Source: DAOWGG01 sp965369815 (GTDB lineage Bacteria > Patescibacteriota > Gracilibacteria > UM-FILTER-43-11). Taken from it: DNA of 22,469 nucleotides. The notes beneath the pieces were generated by a model. The model did not search any database and was not told the origin of the DNA. It worked only from the letters and a program-made list of their open reading frames with translations. The stretch covers positions 1 through 22,469 of the forward strand of contig CBDUQS010000020.1 of assembly GCA_965369815.1 (NCBI GenBank). The letters run 5' to 3'. Shown here one piece after another: positions 1 through 6,048 of the stretch (positions within the stretch are counted from its first letter, which is position 1; each line of letters opens with the position of its first letter). A program made the translations under genes and the position numbers.

Positions 1-204
1 TAAATAAAATAAGATGGCTGCTTTTCCCAGAAGTCCTTTATAAAAGTCTTTTCCATCAAAAGTCGCAAATGGTGTTGCTAAACAGCTTTCTAGGGTTCCT
101 GGAAAACGTGTTTTAAAGTCAGGTATGGGTTCACTCCAGCTCATGGTTTCTTTGGCTAGCTTATGTGCTAAAAATTCAACTTTTTGTATGGTGAGTTTAT
201 TCAT
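1..204 (-). CDS. Fic/Doc (death-on-curing) family toxin, N-terminal part
   Basis: Only the first 68 codons are inside the window; the gene runs off the left edge, so the catalytic Fic motif (HPFxxGNxR in the family) is not visible. The visible part matches the start of Doc-type proteins: a helical N-terminus, then TLESCLATPFATFDGKDFY followed by KAAILFYL, which corresponds to the conserved 'LESAL..P..TF.GKDLY..L..KAA.L.Y' segment that precedes the Fic helix. Doc/Fic toxins transfer a phosphate or AMP to target proteins such as EF-Tu. The ATG lies inside the last codons of the upstream HTH gene (8-nt overlap), typical of translationally coupled toxin-antitoxin pairs with the antitoxin first. 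Family call is confident; activity is inferred because the active site is missing from the window. Confidence 0.8.
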   Translation of the reverse strand, partial: MNKLTIQKVEFLAHKLAKETMSWSEPIPDFKTRFPGTLESCLATPFATFDGKDFYKGLLGKAAILFYL

Positions 205-448
205 CCGCTAACAGTTTTAAGGTTTCTCCATATTCTTTGACCGTTTTTTCAACTGCTTTTGTGATTTTTTCTTCCTGATCTTTGGTGAGTTCTGCATCAA
301 TACCGATGACATTTTTTGGAATCAGATAATTCCGTCCTACTTTTTCAGCGGACAGACGGCCGTCTTGAATCATGTTGAAAACGGTGATTCGACTAACCCC
401 TAGGATATCGGCGGCTTCGCTGGTGGAGTAATATTTATCTCTGAGCAT
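197..448 (-). CDS. Excisionase-type helix-turn-helix antitoxin of the Fic/Doc module
   Basis: 83 aa. Residues 6-46 form a MerR/excisionase-like winged HTH (YYSTSEAADILGVSRITV, then QDGRLSAEKVGRNYLIP), a DNA-binding fold used by Xis and many small regulators. Residues 50-83 form a charged helix (KITKAVEKTVKEYGETLK) that could contact and neutralise the toxin, by analogy with the C-terminus of Phd; this part is inference. The stop overlaps the toxin start. It is preceded by a good promoter and a symmetric operator (456-515), which suggests that the protein represses its own operon. No Shine-Dalgarno is visible before the ATG. It is not Phd/AbrB-like, so this is a non-classical partner for a Doc toxin. 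Confidence 0.85.
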   Translation of the reverse strand: MLRDKYYSTSEAADILGVSRITVFNMIQDGRLSAEKVGRNYLIPKNVIGIDAELTKDQEEKITKAVEKTVKEYGETLKLLADE

Positions 449-455
449 TGATTGT

Positions 456-515
456 TTTTGTTAAATTAAAATTTTTACTTAACGTATGTTAAGATTGTAT
501 CAAAATTTAACAAAA
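456..515. promoter_or_regulatory. Nested dyad operator over the toxin-antitoxin promoter
   Basis: Two inverted repeats share the same axis (485.5). The inner one is CTTAAC-4-GTTAAG (478-493), on the predicted transcription start. The outer one has 12-bp perfect arms, TTTTGTTAAATT (456-467) and AATTTAACAAAA (504-515). All four arms contain the half-site GTTAA, making two copies of GTTAA-14-TTAAC (460-483 and 488-511) 28 bp apart. One outer arm is in the -35/-10 spacer, so binding would block RNA polymerase. That the HTH antitoxin is the binder is inference. Confidence 0.65.
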
Positions 516-522
516 TAGTCAA
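494..522 (-). promoter_or_regulatory. Sigma70-type promoter of the toxin-antitoxin operon
   Basis: Reading the minus strand: -35 TTGACT (517-522), a 17-bp spacer, and -10 TACAAT (494-499). The predicted start is near 487, giving a leader of about 39 nt to the ATG at 448. Both hexamers are near consensus and the spacing is optimal. Confidence 0.75.
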
Positions 523-614
523 TCAGGGGAGTGATTAGTAATACCTCTTTCTCTCACAATTAAGACCCTGCCCACGGCGTCCCGAATACACCAACGGCAA
601 GTTCCGCCCCCCTA

Positions 615-762
615 TTGTCATTCCCGCGAAGGCGGGAATCTAGTGTCATCTATTGTTTTACCTACTATCTCACCATACCAACATACTAATTTGTCATCCT
701 GTCCCGATAAATCGGGATCAGGATCCATTATAATTAGATTCCCGCCTTCGCGGGAATGACAA
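615..762. repeat. MITE-like element with 28-bp perfect terminal inverted repeats
   Basis: Arms 615-642 and 735-762 are exact reverse complements over 28 bp; each arm itself holds a hairpin (ATTCCCGC-GAAG-GCGGGAAT). The 92-bp middle contains a further hairpin element (693-726: CCTG-CCCGAT-AA-ATCGGG-CAGG, imperfect) and GTCATC fragments. There is no ORF of interest. It fills most of the 318-bp gap between the antitoxin and rarA; its right hairpin ends 4 bp from the rarA stop and could also end rarA transcription. Confidence 0.75.
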
Positions 763-766
763 AAGG

Positions 767-1954
767 CTAATAATACCTCCTCCCCTTCAATTCCTCCGGA
801 AAATATTCCTGATCCGAGCTGTCTTGAGTTGGGGTGTATTTATAGTTTTTTCCGTAGTCGAGGTTTTTCATAAGTTTGGTGGGAGCGTTTCGTAGATGGA
901 GGGGTACGCCGAGGTTTCCGTGTTTTTCGACGTCTGTTTTCGCTTGTTTATATCCGTGGTACGCGGCGATGGATTTTTTGGCGTGAGCGAGGTAGATGAC
1001 TAGTTGTGAGAGGTGGACGTTGCATTCTGGCATTCCGATTTTTTTACAGGCATCGAAAACGGAATTGGCTAGGATGGTTGCGAAGCTATCGGCAATTCCA
1101 ACATCCTCAGCGGCGAATCGTAGTAATCGACGGGCGATGTAGATGGGGTCTTCACCTCCTTCGAGCATTCTGGCTAGCCAATAAAGGCCGGCGTTTCCGT
1201 CTCCTCCGCGGAGGGATTTATGGAGGGCGGAGATGATGTTGTAGTGTTCTTCGCCTCCTTTGTCGTACATTAGGTTTTGCTTTTGCACGACTTGTTTAAT
1301 AAGTTCTTTGGTTATTTTTTTGCCCTGATTCGCGCAGATCTCTAGGGTATTCAGGGCCGTTCGGGCGTCGCCGTTGGAGAGGTGGGAGATGAGGCTGAGG
1401 GCTTCGTCTTCTAGGGTTACCTTTTGGGGGATTCCTTTTGCTTTGTCTTTTAAGGCGCTTTTTAAAACAGCTTCAACATCCTCCCCCGTAAGCCGATGTA
1501 ATACGAAAACGCGAGAGCGGGAAACTAACGCGCTGTTTACTTCGAAGCTGGGGTTTTCGGTGGTGGCTCCTATTAGGATTATAGTTCCTTTTTCCACGTG
1601 AGGAAGCAAGGCGTCTTGTTGGGCTTTGTTCCAGCGGTGGATTTCGTCGAGGAAGAGGATGGTGGGGATGCGGAGTCGGGAATTCTCTTCTGCTCGTTTG
1701 ATCACCTCTTTTAGATCTTTAATTCCGCTCGTCACGGCGCTGAGTTGATTGAAATCGGCTTTGGTTTTATTGGCGATGATATTGGCGAGTGTTGTTTTTC
1801 CACTGCCCGGGGGGCCCCAGAAGATCATGCTGGGGACGTCTCCCGATTCAATGGCTTTTCGCAAAAAGGAATCTTTTCCGATTAGTTCTTCTTGTCCAAC
1901 GAAGTCTTTTAAATTGTTGGGGCGCATTCTATCGGCTAATGGGTTGCTATTCAT
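767..1954 (-). CDS. rarA: Replication-associated recombination protein RarA (MgsA), AAA+ ATPase
   Basis: 395 aa, close to the usual 400-450. RarA/MgsA/WHIP proteins act at stalled replication forks, related to clamp-loader ATPases. N-terminal RarA signature PLADRMRPNNLKDFVGQ at 5-21; Walker A GPPGSGKT at 47-54; Walker B with LDEIHRWNKAQQD starting at 102; sensor 1 GATTENPSFEVN at 129-140; arginine-finger region SRSR at 145-148; then the C-terminal tetramerisation part with KHGNLGVPLHLRNAPT near residue 350. The start is the first ATG in frame and gives the family N-terminus. Single gene, flanked on both sides by repeat elements, so it is likely transcribed alone. No clear Shine-Dalgarno or promoter was found in the repeat-filled upstream region. 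Confidence 0.95.
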   Translation of the reverse strand: MNSNPLADRMRPNNLKDFVGQEELIGKDSFLRKAIESGDVPSMIFWGPPGSGKTTLANIIANKTKADFNQLSAVTSGIKDLKEVIKRAEENSRLRIPTILFLDEIHRWNKAQQDALLPHVEKGTIILIGATTENPSFEVNSALVSRSRVFVLHRLTGEDVEAVLKSALKDKAKGIPQKVTLEDEALSLISHLSNGDARTALNTLEICANQGKKITKELIKQVVQKQNLMYDKGGEEHYNIISALHKSLRGGDGNAGLYWLARMLEGGEDPIYIARRLLRFAAEDVGIADSFATILANSVFDACKKIGMPECNVHLSQLVIYLAHAKKSIAAYHGYKQAKTDVEKHGNLGVPLHLRNAPTKLMKNLDYGKNYKYTPTQDSSDQEYFPEELKGRRYY

Positions 1955-1994
1955 AGTTTCAAGTTAAAAATTACGAATTATGAGTTATCACTTT

Positions 1995-2046
1995 GTCATC
2001 CCGGACTCCCACTTGTCATTCCGGACTTTTTTGTCATCTCGAGCCT
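1995..2046. repeat. Left-end fragments of the GTCAT repeat family
   Basis: Three short pieces in the same direction, each starting GTCATyyCGgA/GA after a T-rich run: 1995-2007, 2015-2027 and 2033-2046. They match the left ends of the full elements at 2053 and 12165 and look like truncated or stacked copies. Confidence 0.6.
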
Positions 2047-2052
2047 CTTTTT

Positions 2053-2162
2053 GTCATCTCGAGCCTGCCTACCGGTCAGGCAGGCCTGTCGAGAGATCCC
2101 TTAGCCAGAAGTCATTCATGTTGGTATTTAGGATAGGGATTCCTCCGCAGGGTCGGAATGAC
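2053..2162 (+). repeat. GTCAT...ATGAC inverted-end element, copy A, with a nested palindrome
   Basis: 110 bp. Ends GTCATCTCGA and TCGGAATGAC are imperfect inverted repeats (8 of 10), extended by flanking TTTT and AAAA. Inside: a TCGAG...TCGAGA hairpin interrupted by a 21-bp palindromic insert of the CCTGCC..GGCAGG type (around 2063-2085), then a middle containing TCATTCATG and AGGATAGGGATTCCTCCGC. It aligns along its length with copy B (12198-12288, opposite orientation), apart from the insert. Confidence 0.75.
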
Positions 2163-2244
2163 AAAAGGGTGGGGATGACAATAAGGGGGGTGCAATAAGG
2201 GGGGGTGTTCAGGCGTGACAAAAAAATGGGGAATGACAATTAAG
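2163..2244. repeat. Right-end tail of stacked ATGACAA-GGGG fragments
   Basis: Degenerate tandem pieces of the right end: GATGACAATAAGGGG (from 2174), CGTGACAAAAAAATGGGG (from 2214) and GAATGACAAT (from 2231). The 1955-2336 gap holds only these repeats and the terminator of the next gene. Confidence 0.5.
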
Positions 2245-2278
2245 ATTATAGTGAACGTTTGTTTACTTATCAACCTAT

Positions 2279-2311
2279 AAAAACACCCTTTCGCTGGAGG
2301 GCAAAAGGGTG
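2279..2311 (-). terminator. Rho-independent terminator of the orphan hypothetical gene
   Basis: Stem CACCCTTT (2284-2291) with AAAGGGTG (2304-2311); on the minus strand it is followed by TTTTTAT (2283-2277). It lies 26 bp past the stop at 2337. Confidence 0.8.
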
Positions 2312-2336
2312 CAATGGGCAACTTTATAAGCTTTAT

Positions 2337-2750
2337 TTATGCAGGAAGATCTTTTATTCTTTCTTCATGGCTTTCTTGTAGACTTCCCATTTCTTCTTCT
2401 GTTTCCTCAAGAGTAATTCCATTGTCTCCGAATAATTCATTTAACTCACTTAATTTTAATTTAGAAGCTGCTCCTGGAGCGCTTTCAAGTAAGTGTTGGA
2501 ATTCTTCACGCATCATTTGGAAGCGAGTTTTTGCAAGAGCGAGCCAGTCTTTATGAGCTTGAATAGAGCCGACATTTGAATTAATGCCTAGGTCTTCACA
2601 ATCATTAATAATCTCTTCACCATCTTTAATATTTCTAAATAGGCTTCGGGCGCTTTCAACAATTTTAGCCATTGCACCTTCAATTTTTTCGCATTCTGGG
2701 TTTGATTTGAGTTGTTCCATAGTTGTTTTTGTTAAAAGATAGGTTGCCAT
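2337..2750 (-). CDS. Hypothetical protein, mostly helical
   Basis: 137 aa, not recognised. No signal peptide, membrane segment or known catalytic motif is visible. It is rich in charged residues (E, K) and predicted helix: residues 8-40 and 62-90 look amphipathic, and the C-terminus (113-137) is acidic with an EETEEEMG run. There are two cysteines (20, 51). The start at 2750 is preceded by AAGGA at a sensible distance, one of very few real Shine-Dalgarno sequences in the window, and a terminator follows, so this is a real single-gene transcription unit. A weak -10 (TATAAA, 2780-2785 on the minus strand) is possible. It sits between a repeat cluster and the ATPase operon, divergent from the latter; nothing ties it to either neighbour in function. 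Confidence 0.75.
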   Translation of the reverse strand: MATYLLTKTTMEQLKSNPECEKIEGAMAKIVESARSLFRNIKDGEEIINDCEDLGINSNVGSIQAHKDWLALAKTRFQMMREEFQHLLESAPGAASKLKLSELNELFGDNGITLEETEEEMGSLQESHEERIKDLPA

Positions 2751-2895
2751 TATTATTCCTTTTTTATTGTTTGGTCAATTTTATAATTTCAACTGTTGTT
2801 TTCCGTGGTGCACAATCGGCTTAAGCTACTAAGGAAAACCATTTGTCACTCTTTTTGAACTGATTTTTAATTTCATTATGTGGCTAATTGTTATA

Positions 2896-2932
2896 TAAGA
2901 ATATCTTTTTTTATATGCATACCATATTCTTA
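2896..2932. promoter_or_regulatory. Inverted repeat upstream of the ATPase promoter
   Basis: TAAGAATAT (2896-2904) and ATATTCTTA (2924-2932) are exact reverse complements around an AT-rich 19-bp centre. It lies 22 bp upstream of the -35 box of the ATPase promoter, between divergent genes, so it could be an operator. No regulator can be named. Confidence 0.4.
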
Positions 2933-2954
2933 ATTTATGGCTAATCTACTAGCA

Positions 2955-2983
2955 TTGACTTTTCTGGACATCGTGACTAAAAT
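2955..2983 (+). promoter_or_regulatory. Sigma70-type promoter of the V/A-ATPase operon
   Basis: -35 TTGACT (2955-2960), 17-bp spacer, -10 TAAAAT (2978-2983). The predicted start is near 2990, 12 nt before the ATG at 3002 and 30 nt before the one at 3020. Confidence 0.75.
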
Positions 2984-3001
2984 ACTCCTCGCATTTTTAA
3001 T

Positions 3002-3346
3002 ATGTTTCTCTCTAAAATTATGTCTGACCAAAGTGACTTTATTGTTCAAATTCAGAAGAAAGAAAACGACGTTGCTCGGTCCCTTAAAAAGGATGAGCAG
3101 TCCAATAATCAACGTGTGATTCTTTCTAAGGAAAATTCTTCTCAGGTTATTACTGGTGCAGAAGATGTAGTGAAAGAAAAAGGGCAGGTTCGTTTCCAAG
3201 AGGCGAAAGCAAAAGCAAAAGATGAATATAAAAAAATCCTCGTTGAGGAAGACAATCGTCGTCGTGATGTGGTTGAAGGTGGGAAGATCAATCTTCCTAA
3301 AGCCTCTAAGCACGTTCAAGATGCGTTTGTTGCCTTATTTCAATAA
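3002..3346 (+). CDS. V/A-type ATPase subunit G/H (peripheral stalk)
   Basis: 114 aa from 3002, or 108 aa from the in-frame ATG at 3020 (MSDQSDFIVQIQKKE), which looks more like the family start; the choice is open because neither has a Shine-Dalgarno. The protein is a charged, alanine- and lysine-rich coiled coil (EAKAKAKDEYKKIL), as expected for the H/G subunit (AhaH, Thermus AtpG) that pairs with subunit E to form the stator stalks between the A3B3 head and subunit I. Sequence identity in this family is low; the call rests on length, composition and being first in an operon of otherwise clear ATPase genes, exactly where atpG/ahaH belongs. Confidence 0.75.
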   Translation: MFLSKIMSDQSDFIVQIQKKENDVARSLKKDEQSNNQRVILSKENSSQVITGAEDVVKEKGQVRFQEAKAKAKDEYKKILVEEDNRRRDVVEGGKINLPKASKHVQDAFVALFQ

Positions 3347-3361
3347 TAAACCCCCTCCTGT

Positions 3362-5350
3362 ATGGCCATTGTTCCCATGCAAAAAATCAACTTGTTTGTA
3401 CACAAGGAAGATAAGCCCAAAGTGGTGGCTTATTTGCAGGGCAAGGGTATTTTGCATGTAACCGATACAGCTGTTGAGCAAGAAGGTTGCTGTGCTTTGG
3501 AAGTGGATGATGAGGGTCGTCAGTTAGAAATAGATGTGGCTCAACTTGATTTTGCGGTTAAGTTTCTTGCGAAATACGAAGCGCCTAAAAAAGGAATTCA
3601 GGCGAAGATCGACGGGCCGGCGGTGGATGCGCATTTTTCTGAAATTGAAGAGGTACTTAAAAAGTTTGAATTTAAAGATGTTGTTTCTCGTTGTGAATCA
3701 GTGGAGGAGCAATTGGTGAATTTACATAATGAAGAGAAGGCATTGATCGCTGATCGAGAAAAGCTTTCTCCATGGAGGCATTTACAGTCCAATCTAAACG
3801 CTCCACGAAAAACAGAAACTGTTTTTTCTACCTTTGCTGTTTTGCCTGTTAAAGATTGGGAGGCTTTTAAGACCGAGCTTTTGAATCTTTCTCCTTTGGT
3901 GATTTTAGAATGTGACAATATTTATTCTGGGAAGGTTTATGCTCATGTTATTGCGGATCATTCATTTGCATCCGATATAAATGGTTTGATTGCGACTCAC
4001 AAGGCGGAGCAGGTTGATTTGCCAGAAGCGAAAGGAACTATTCACGATGAATTGGATCGGATTGAAAAACGATTGAAAGAAATCAAAGATCGACAGGGTC
4101 AGCTTCAAGAAGCGGCTCAGGAACTTTCTATAGATCTTCCAAAACTTCGAATGATTTACGACTATATGAATTGGAAATCAATTCAGAAGCAAACGCGTAA
4201 AAAGTTTGTTGGTACGCAGTCTACCGTTTTAATTTCTGGGTGGATGCCGAAAGAAGGTCTTGAAAAAATTCGTGAAGAAATTTCTAGTCTTACTAAGAGT
4301 TTTGAACTATCTGAAGTGGAGCCAAACGAAGGTGAATCGGCTCCTGTTCTTCTAAAACACGGTCGTTTACTAAAACCTTTCCGTGCCGTTACCGATGTTT
4401 ACGGGCTTCCTCTTTACCACGAAGCAGATCCAACTCCTTACTTGGCGGTTTTCTTTATTGTGTACTTTGGAATGTGTTTAACCGATGCGGGATACGGACT
4501 GATTATGTTTATCACAACATGGTCTGTGCTTCGTTATCTTAAAATTCCTAAGGGAATGGAAAACCTTGTTCGATTACTAATGTATGGTGGAATTTTGACT
4601 TTTATAATGGGAATTTTATTCGGAGGTTGGTTTGGAATGACTCCTGATCAGGCGCCTTCTTTCCTTACCACGGTTAAAGACGGATCTTTGGTTTTCCGCG
4701 GTCAAACTTTTGATGCTTTGAATAATGCGATGCAGGTTCTAGTTCTTTCATTGGTGCTTGGTTTGGTTCAAACTTTATTTGGAGTTTGGCTTAATTTTGT
4801 TCATAACTTCCGAAACATCAATAAAAAAGATGCGGTTCTCGATAACTTGCCGTGGGCGATTATCCTAACCATGATCTGCTTGTTTATTGCAGTGGCGGCT
4901 GGTGTACTTCCAGAATCTTTAAAGGGTGTTGTTACTTACCTATTATATGGTTCAGTTGCATTGATTGTTCTCACTCAAGGGCGTAAGAGTAAGCATATTG
5001 TTGGTAAATTCTTTTCAGGATTGCTTAGCTTGTACGATCTGGTCGGTTACATGAGTGATGTTCTTTCTTACTCTCGTTTATTGGCGCTAGGACTCGCTAC
5101 AGCGATTATTGGAATGGCGGTGAATACTATCGCGGCGTTGGCGAATGGAATTCCTTATATCGGAATCTTTGTTGCTATTGTCATCTTGATTGGAGGACAT
5201 ATTTTCAATCTTGGTATTAACGCACTTGGCTCTTTCATTCATTCGGGTCGTCTTCAATTCGTAGAATTCTTTGGAAAATTCTTGGAAGGAGGAGGTTCTC
5301 CATTTCAGCCTTTGTCTCGTGAATCAAAATTTGTTCGATTAAAAAAGTAA
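3362..5350 (+). CDS. V/A-type ATPase subunit I (stator, ion-channel subunit)
   Basis: 662 aa, normal for bacterial subunit I (NtpI, Thermus AtpI). Residues 1-335 are the cytoplasmic arm with an N-terminal ferredoxin-like fold (MQKINLFVHKEDKPKVVAYL) and coiled coil (about 215-265); residues about 360-640 hold seven or eight membrane helices. The conserved pair of features for ion passage is present: the YxxDVLSYSRLLALGLA helix, whose arginine is residue 572, the essential Arg facing the K-ring glutamate (R573 in E. hirae by family knowledge), and the FGMCLTDAGYGL signature near 370. An ATG at 3380 is an alternative start. No Shine-Dalgarno is present: the ATG follows CCCCCTCCTGT. It joins the rotating K ring to the stalks. 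Confidence 0.95.
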   Translation: MAIVPMQKINLFVHKEDKPKVVAYLQGKGILHVTDTAVEQEGCCALEVDDEGRQLEIDVAQLDFAVKFLAKYEAPKKGIQAKIDGPAVDAHFSEIEEVLKKFEFKDVVSRCESVEEQLVNLHNEEKALIADREKLSPWRHLQSNLNAPRKTETVFSTFAVLPVKDWEAFKTELLNLSPLVILECDNIYSGKVYAHVIADHSFASDINGLIATHKAEQVDLPEAKGTIHDELDRIEKRLKEIKDRQGQLQEAAQELSIDLPKLRMIYDYMNWKSIQKQTRKKFVGTQSTVLISGWMPKEGLEKIREEISSLTKSFELSEVEPNEGESAPVLLKHGRLLKPFRAVTDVYGLPLYHEADPTPYLAVFFIVYFGMCLTDAGYGLIMFITTWSVLRYLKIPKGMENLVRLLMYGGILTFIMGILFGGWFGMTPDQAPSFLTTVKDGSLVFRGQTFDALNNAMQVLVLSLVLGLVQTLFGVWLNFVHNFRNINKKDAVLDNLPWAIILTMICLFIAVAAGVLPESLKGVVTYLLYGSVALIVLTQGRKSKHIVGKFFSGLLSLYDLVGYMSDVLSYSRLLALGLATAIIGMAVNTIAALANGIPYIGIFVAIVILIGGHIFNLGINALGSFIHSGRLQFVEFFGKFLEGGGSPFQPLSRESKFVRLKK

Positions 5351-5460
5351 TGTCGTGACGCTATCTCGAGGTCTCGGGATGCCGTTACAACGTAACAACC
5401 TGCCTTTGTCGGCAGACAGGCGTTGAAAAATATATTATTAATTCTTAATTATTCAAAACT
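5351..5460. repeat. Intercistronic spacer atpI-atpK with palindromic fragments
   Basis: Contains GTTAC-AAC-GTAAC (5384-5396) and an imperfect CCTGCC..ACAGG palindrome (5399-5420) of the same kind as those at 2063 and 14550. It ends in an AT-rich stretch (TTAATTATTCAAAACT) directly before the atpK ATG, the type of leader seen before several genes here. Confidence 0.45.
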
Positions 5461-5946
5461 ATGGAAGACGTAGTTATCTCACAATGGGGCTTAGCACTAG
5501 CTGTTTTAGGTGGTGCAGTCGCTGTATTTTTAGGTGGTATTGGTTCTGCTATCGGTGTTGGCCTTGCGGGTCAGGCTGGTGCGGGCGTTACTGCAGAAAA
5601 ACCTGAACTTTTTGGTAAGGTTCTTGTTCTTGAAGCTTTGCCAGCGACCCAGGGTATTTATGGGTTCTTGGTTGGTTTCCTTGTATTACTAAATACAGGT
5701 TTGATCGGTGGAGATCCATCATCTCTTTCTTTGAGCCAAGGTTTCTTGGTTTTCTTTGGTTGTTTACCTGCTGGTGTTTCTTGTCTTTTCTCTGGTATAA
5801 ACCAAGGAAAGGTATCTGCTGCTGGTATGGGTATGATCGCTAAAGATGCTTCTACTATGGGTAAAGCGATGGTGCTTTCTGCGATGGTAGAAACCTACGC
5901 GGTACTTGGATTCTTGATCTCTGCTTTGATTGTATTCTCACTATAA
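5461..5946 (+). CDS. V/A-type ATPase subunit K (rotor-ring proteolipid)
   Basis: 161 aa, four membrane helices as two fused hairpins (each with a GGIGSAIGVGLAGQA- or GKVSAAG-like glycine-rich helix). This is the large bacterial V-type c subunit, like E. hirae NtpK. The ion-binding glutamate is only in the second hairpin: MVETYAVLGF gives E144, while the first hairpin has LPATQGIYGF with Ala at that place. T63, Q64, Q115 and E144 line up with T64, Q65, Q110 and E139, which bind Na+ in NtpK. I therefore infer Na+ coupling, though proton transport cannot be excluded. Followed by a structured intercistronic element, which may matter because this subunit is needed in about ten copies. Confidence 0.95.
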   Translation: MEDVVISQWGLALAVLGGAVAVFLGGIGSAIGVGLAGQAGAGVTAEKPELFGKVLVLEALPATQGIYGFLVGFLVLLNTGLIGGDPSSLSLSQGFLVFFGCLPAGVSCLFSGINQGKVSAAGMGMIAKDASTMGKAMVLSAMVETYAVLGFLISALIVFSL

Positions 5947-5962
5947 ATCTCAAGTGCACGCT

Positions 5963-6014
5963 CTGTAGGTAAGGATAATTATCCTTACACGCGGTTGATT
6001 AACCGCGCCTACAG
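5963..6014. repeat. Perfect three-way-junction palindrome between atpK and atpE
   Basis: Closing stem CTGTAGG (5963-5969) with CCTACAG (6008-6014). Inside it are two perfect hairpins: GTAAGGATAATTATCCTTAC (5969-5988) and CGCGGTT-GATT-AACCGCG (5990-6007). As RNA this folds into a compact three-way junction with almost no unpaired bases. It excludes the longer N-terminus of atpE starting at 5995, which would be translated from the repeat. Confidence 0.7.
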
Positions 6015-6048
6015 ATACATGCACTTATCATTAACTAATTTATTTGAA

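Noticed and set aside
1980..2321. Open frames on both strands (72 and 69 aa) in the repeat cluster
   Set aside because: They are translations of the GTCAT repeats; strings such as CHLEP..RSGRPVERSLS and FVIPTLRRNP are typical spurious products of such elements. No start signal and no family.
2930..3319. 129-aa minus-strand frame over the first ATPase gene
   Set aside because: It is antisense to a coiled-coil coding region (Lys/Glu codons give Phe/Leu on the other strand). The plus-strand gene has the promoter and the operon context.
5995..6048. Longer N-terminus for ATPase subunit E
   Set aside because: It lies in the three-way-junction palindrome, adds a non-family sequence, and the ATG at 6049 gives the normal start.
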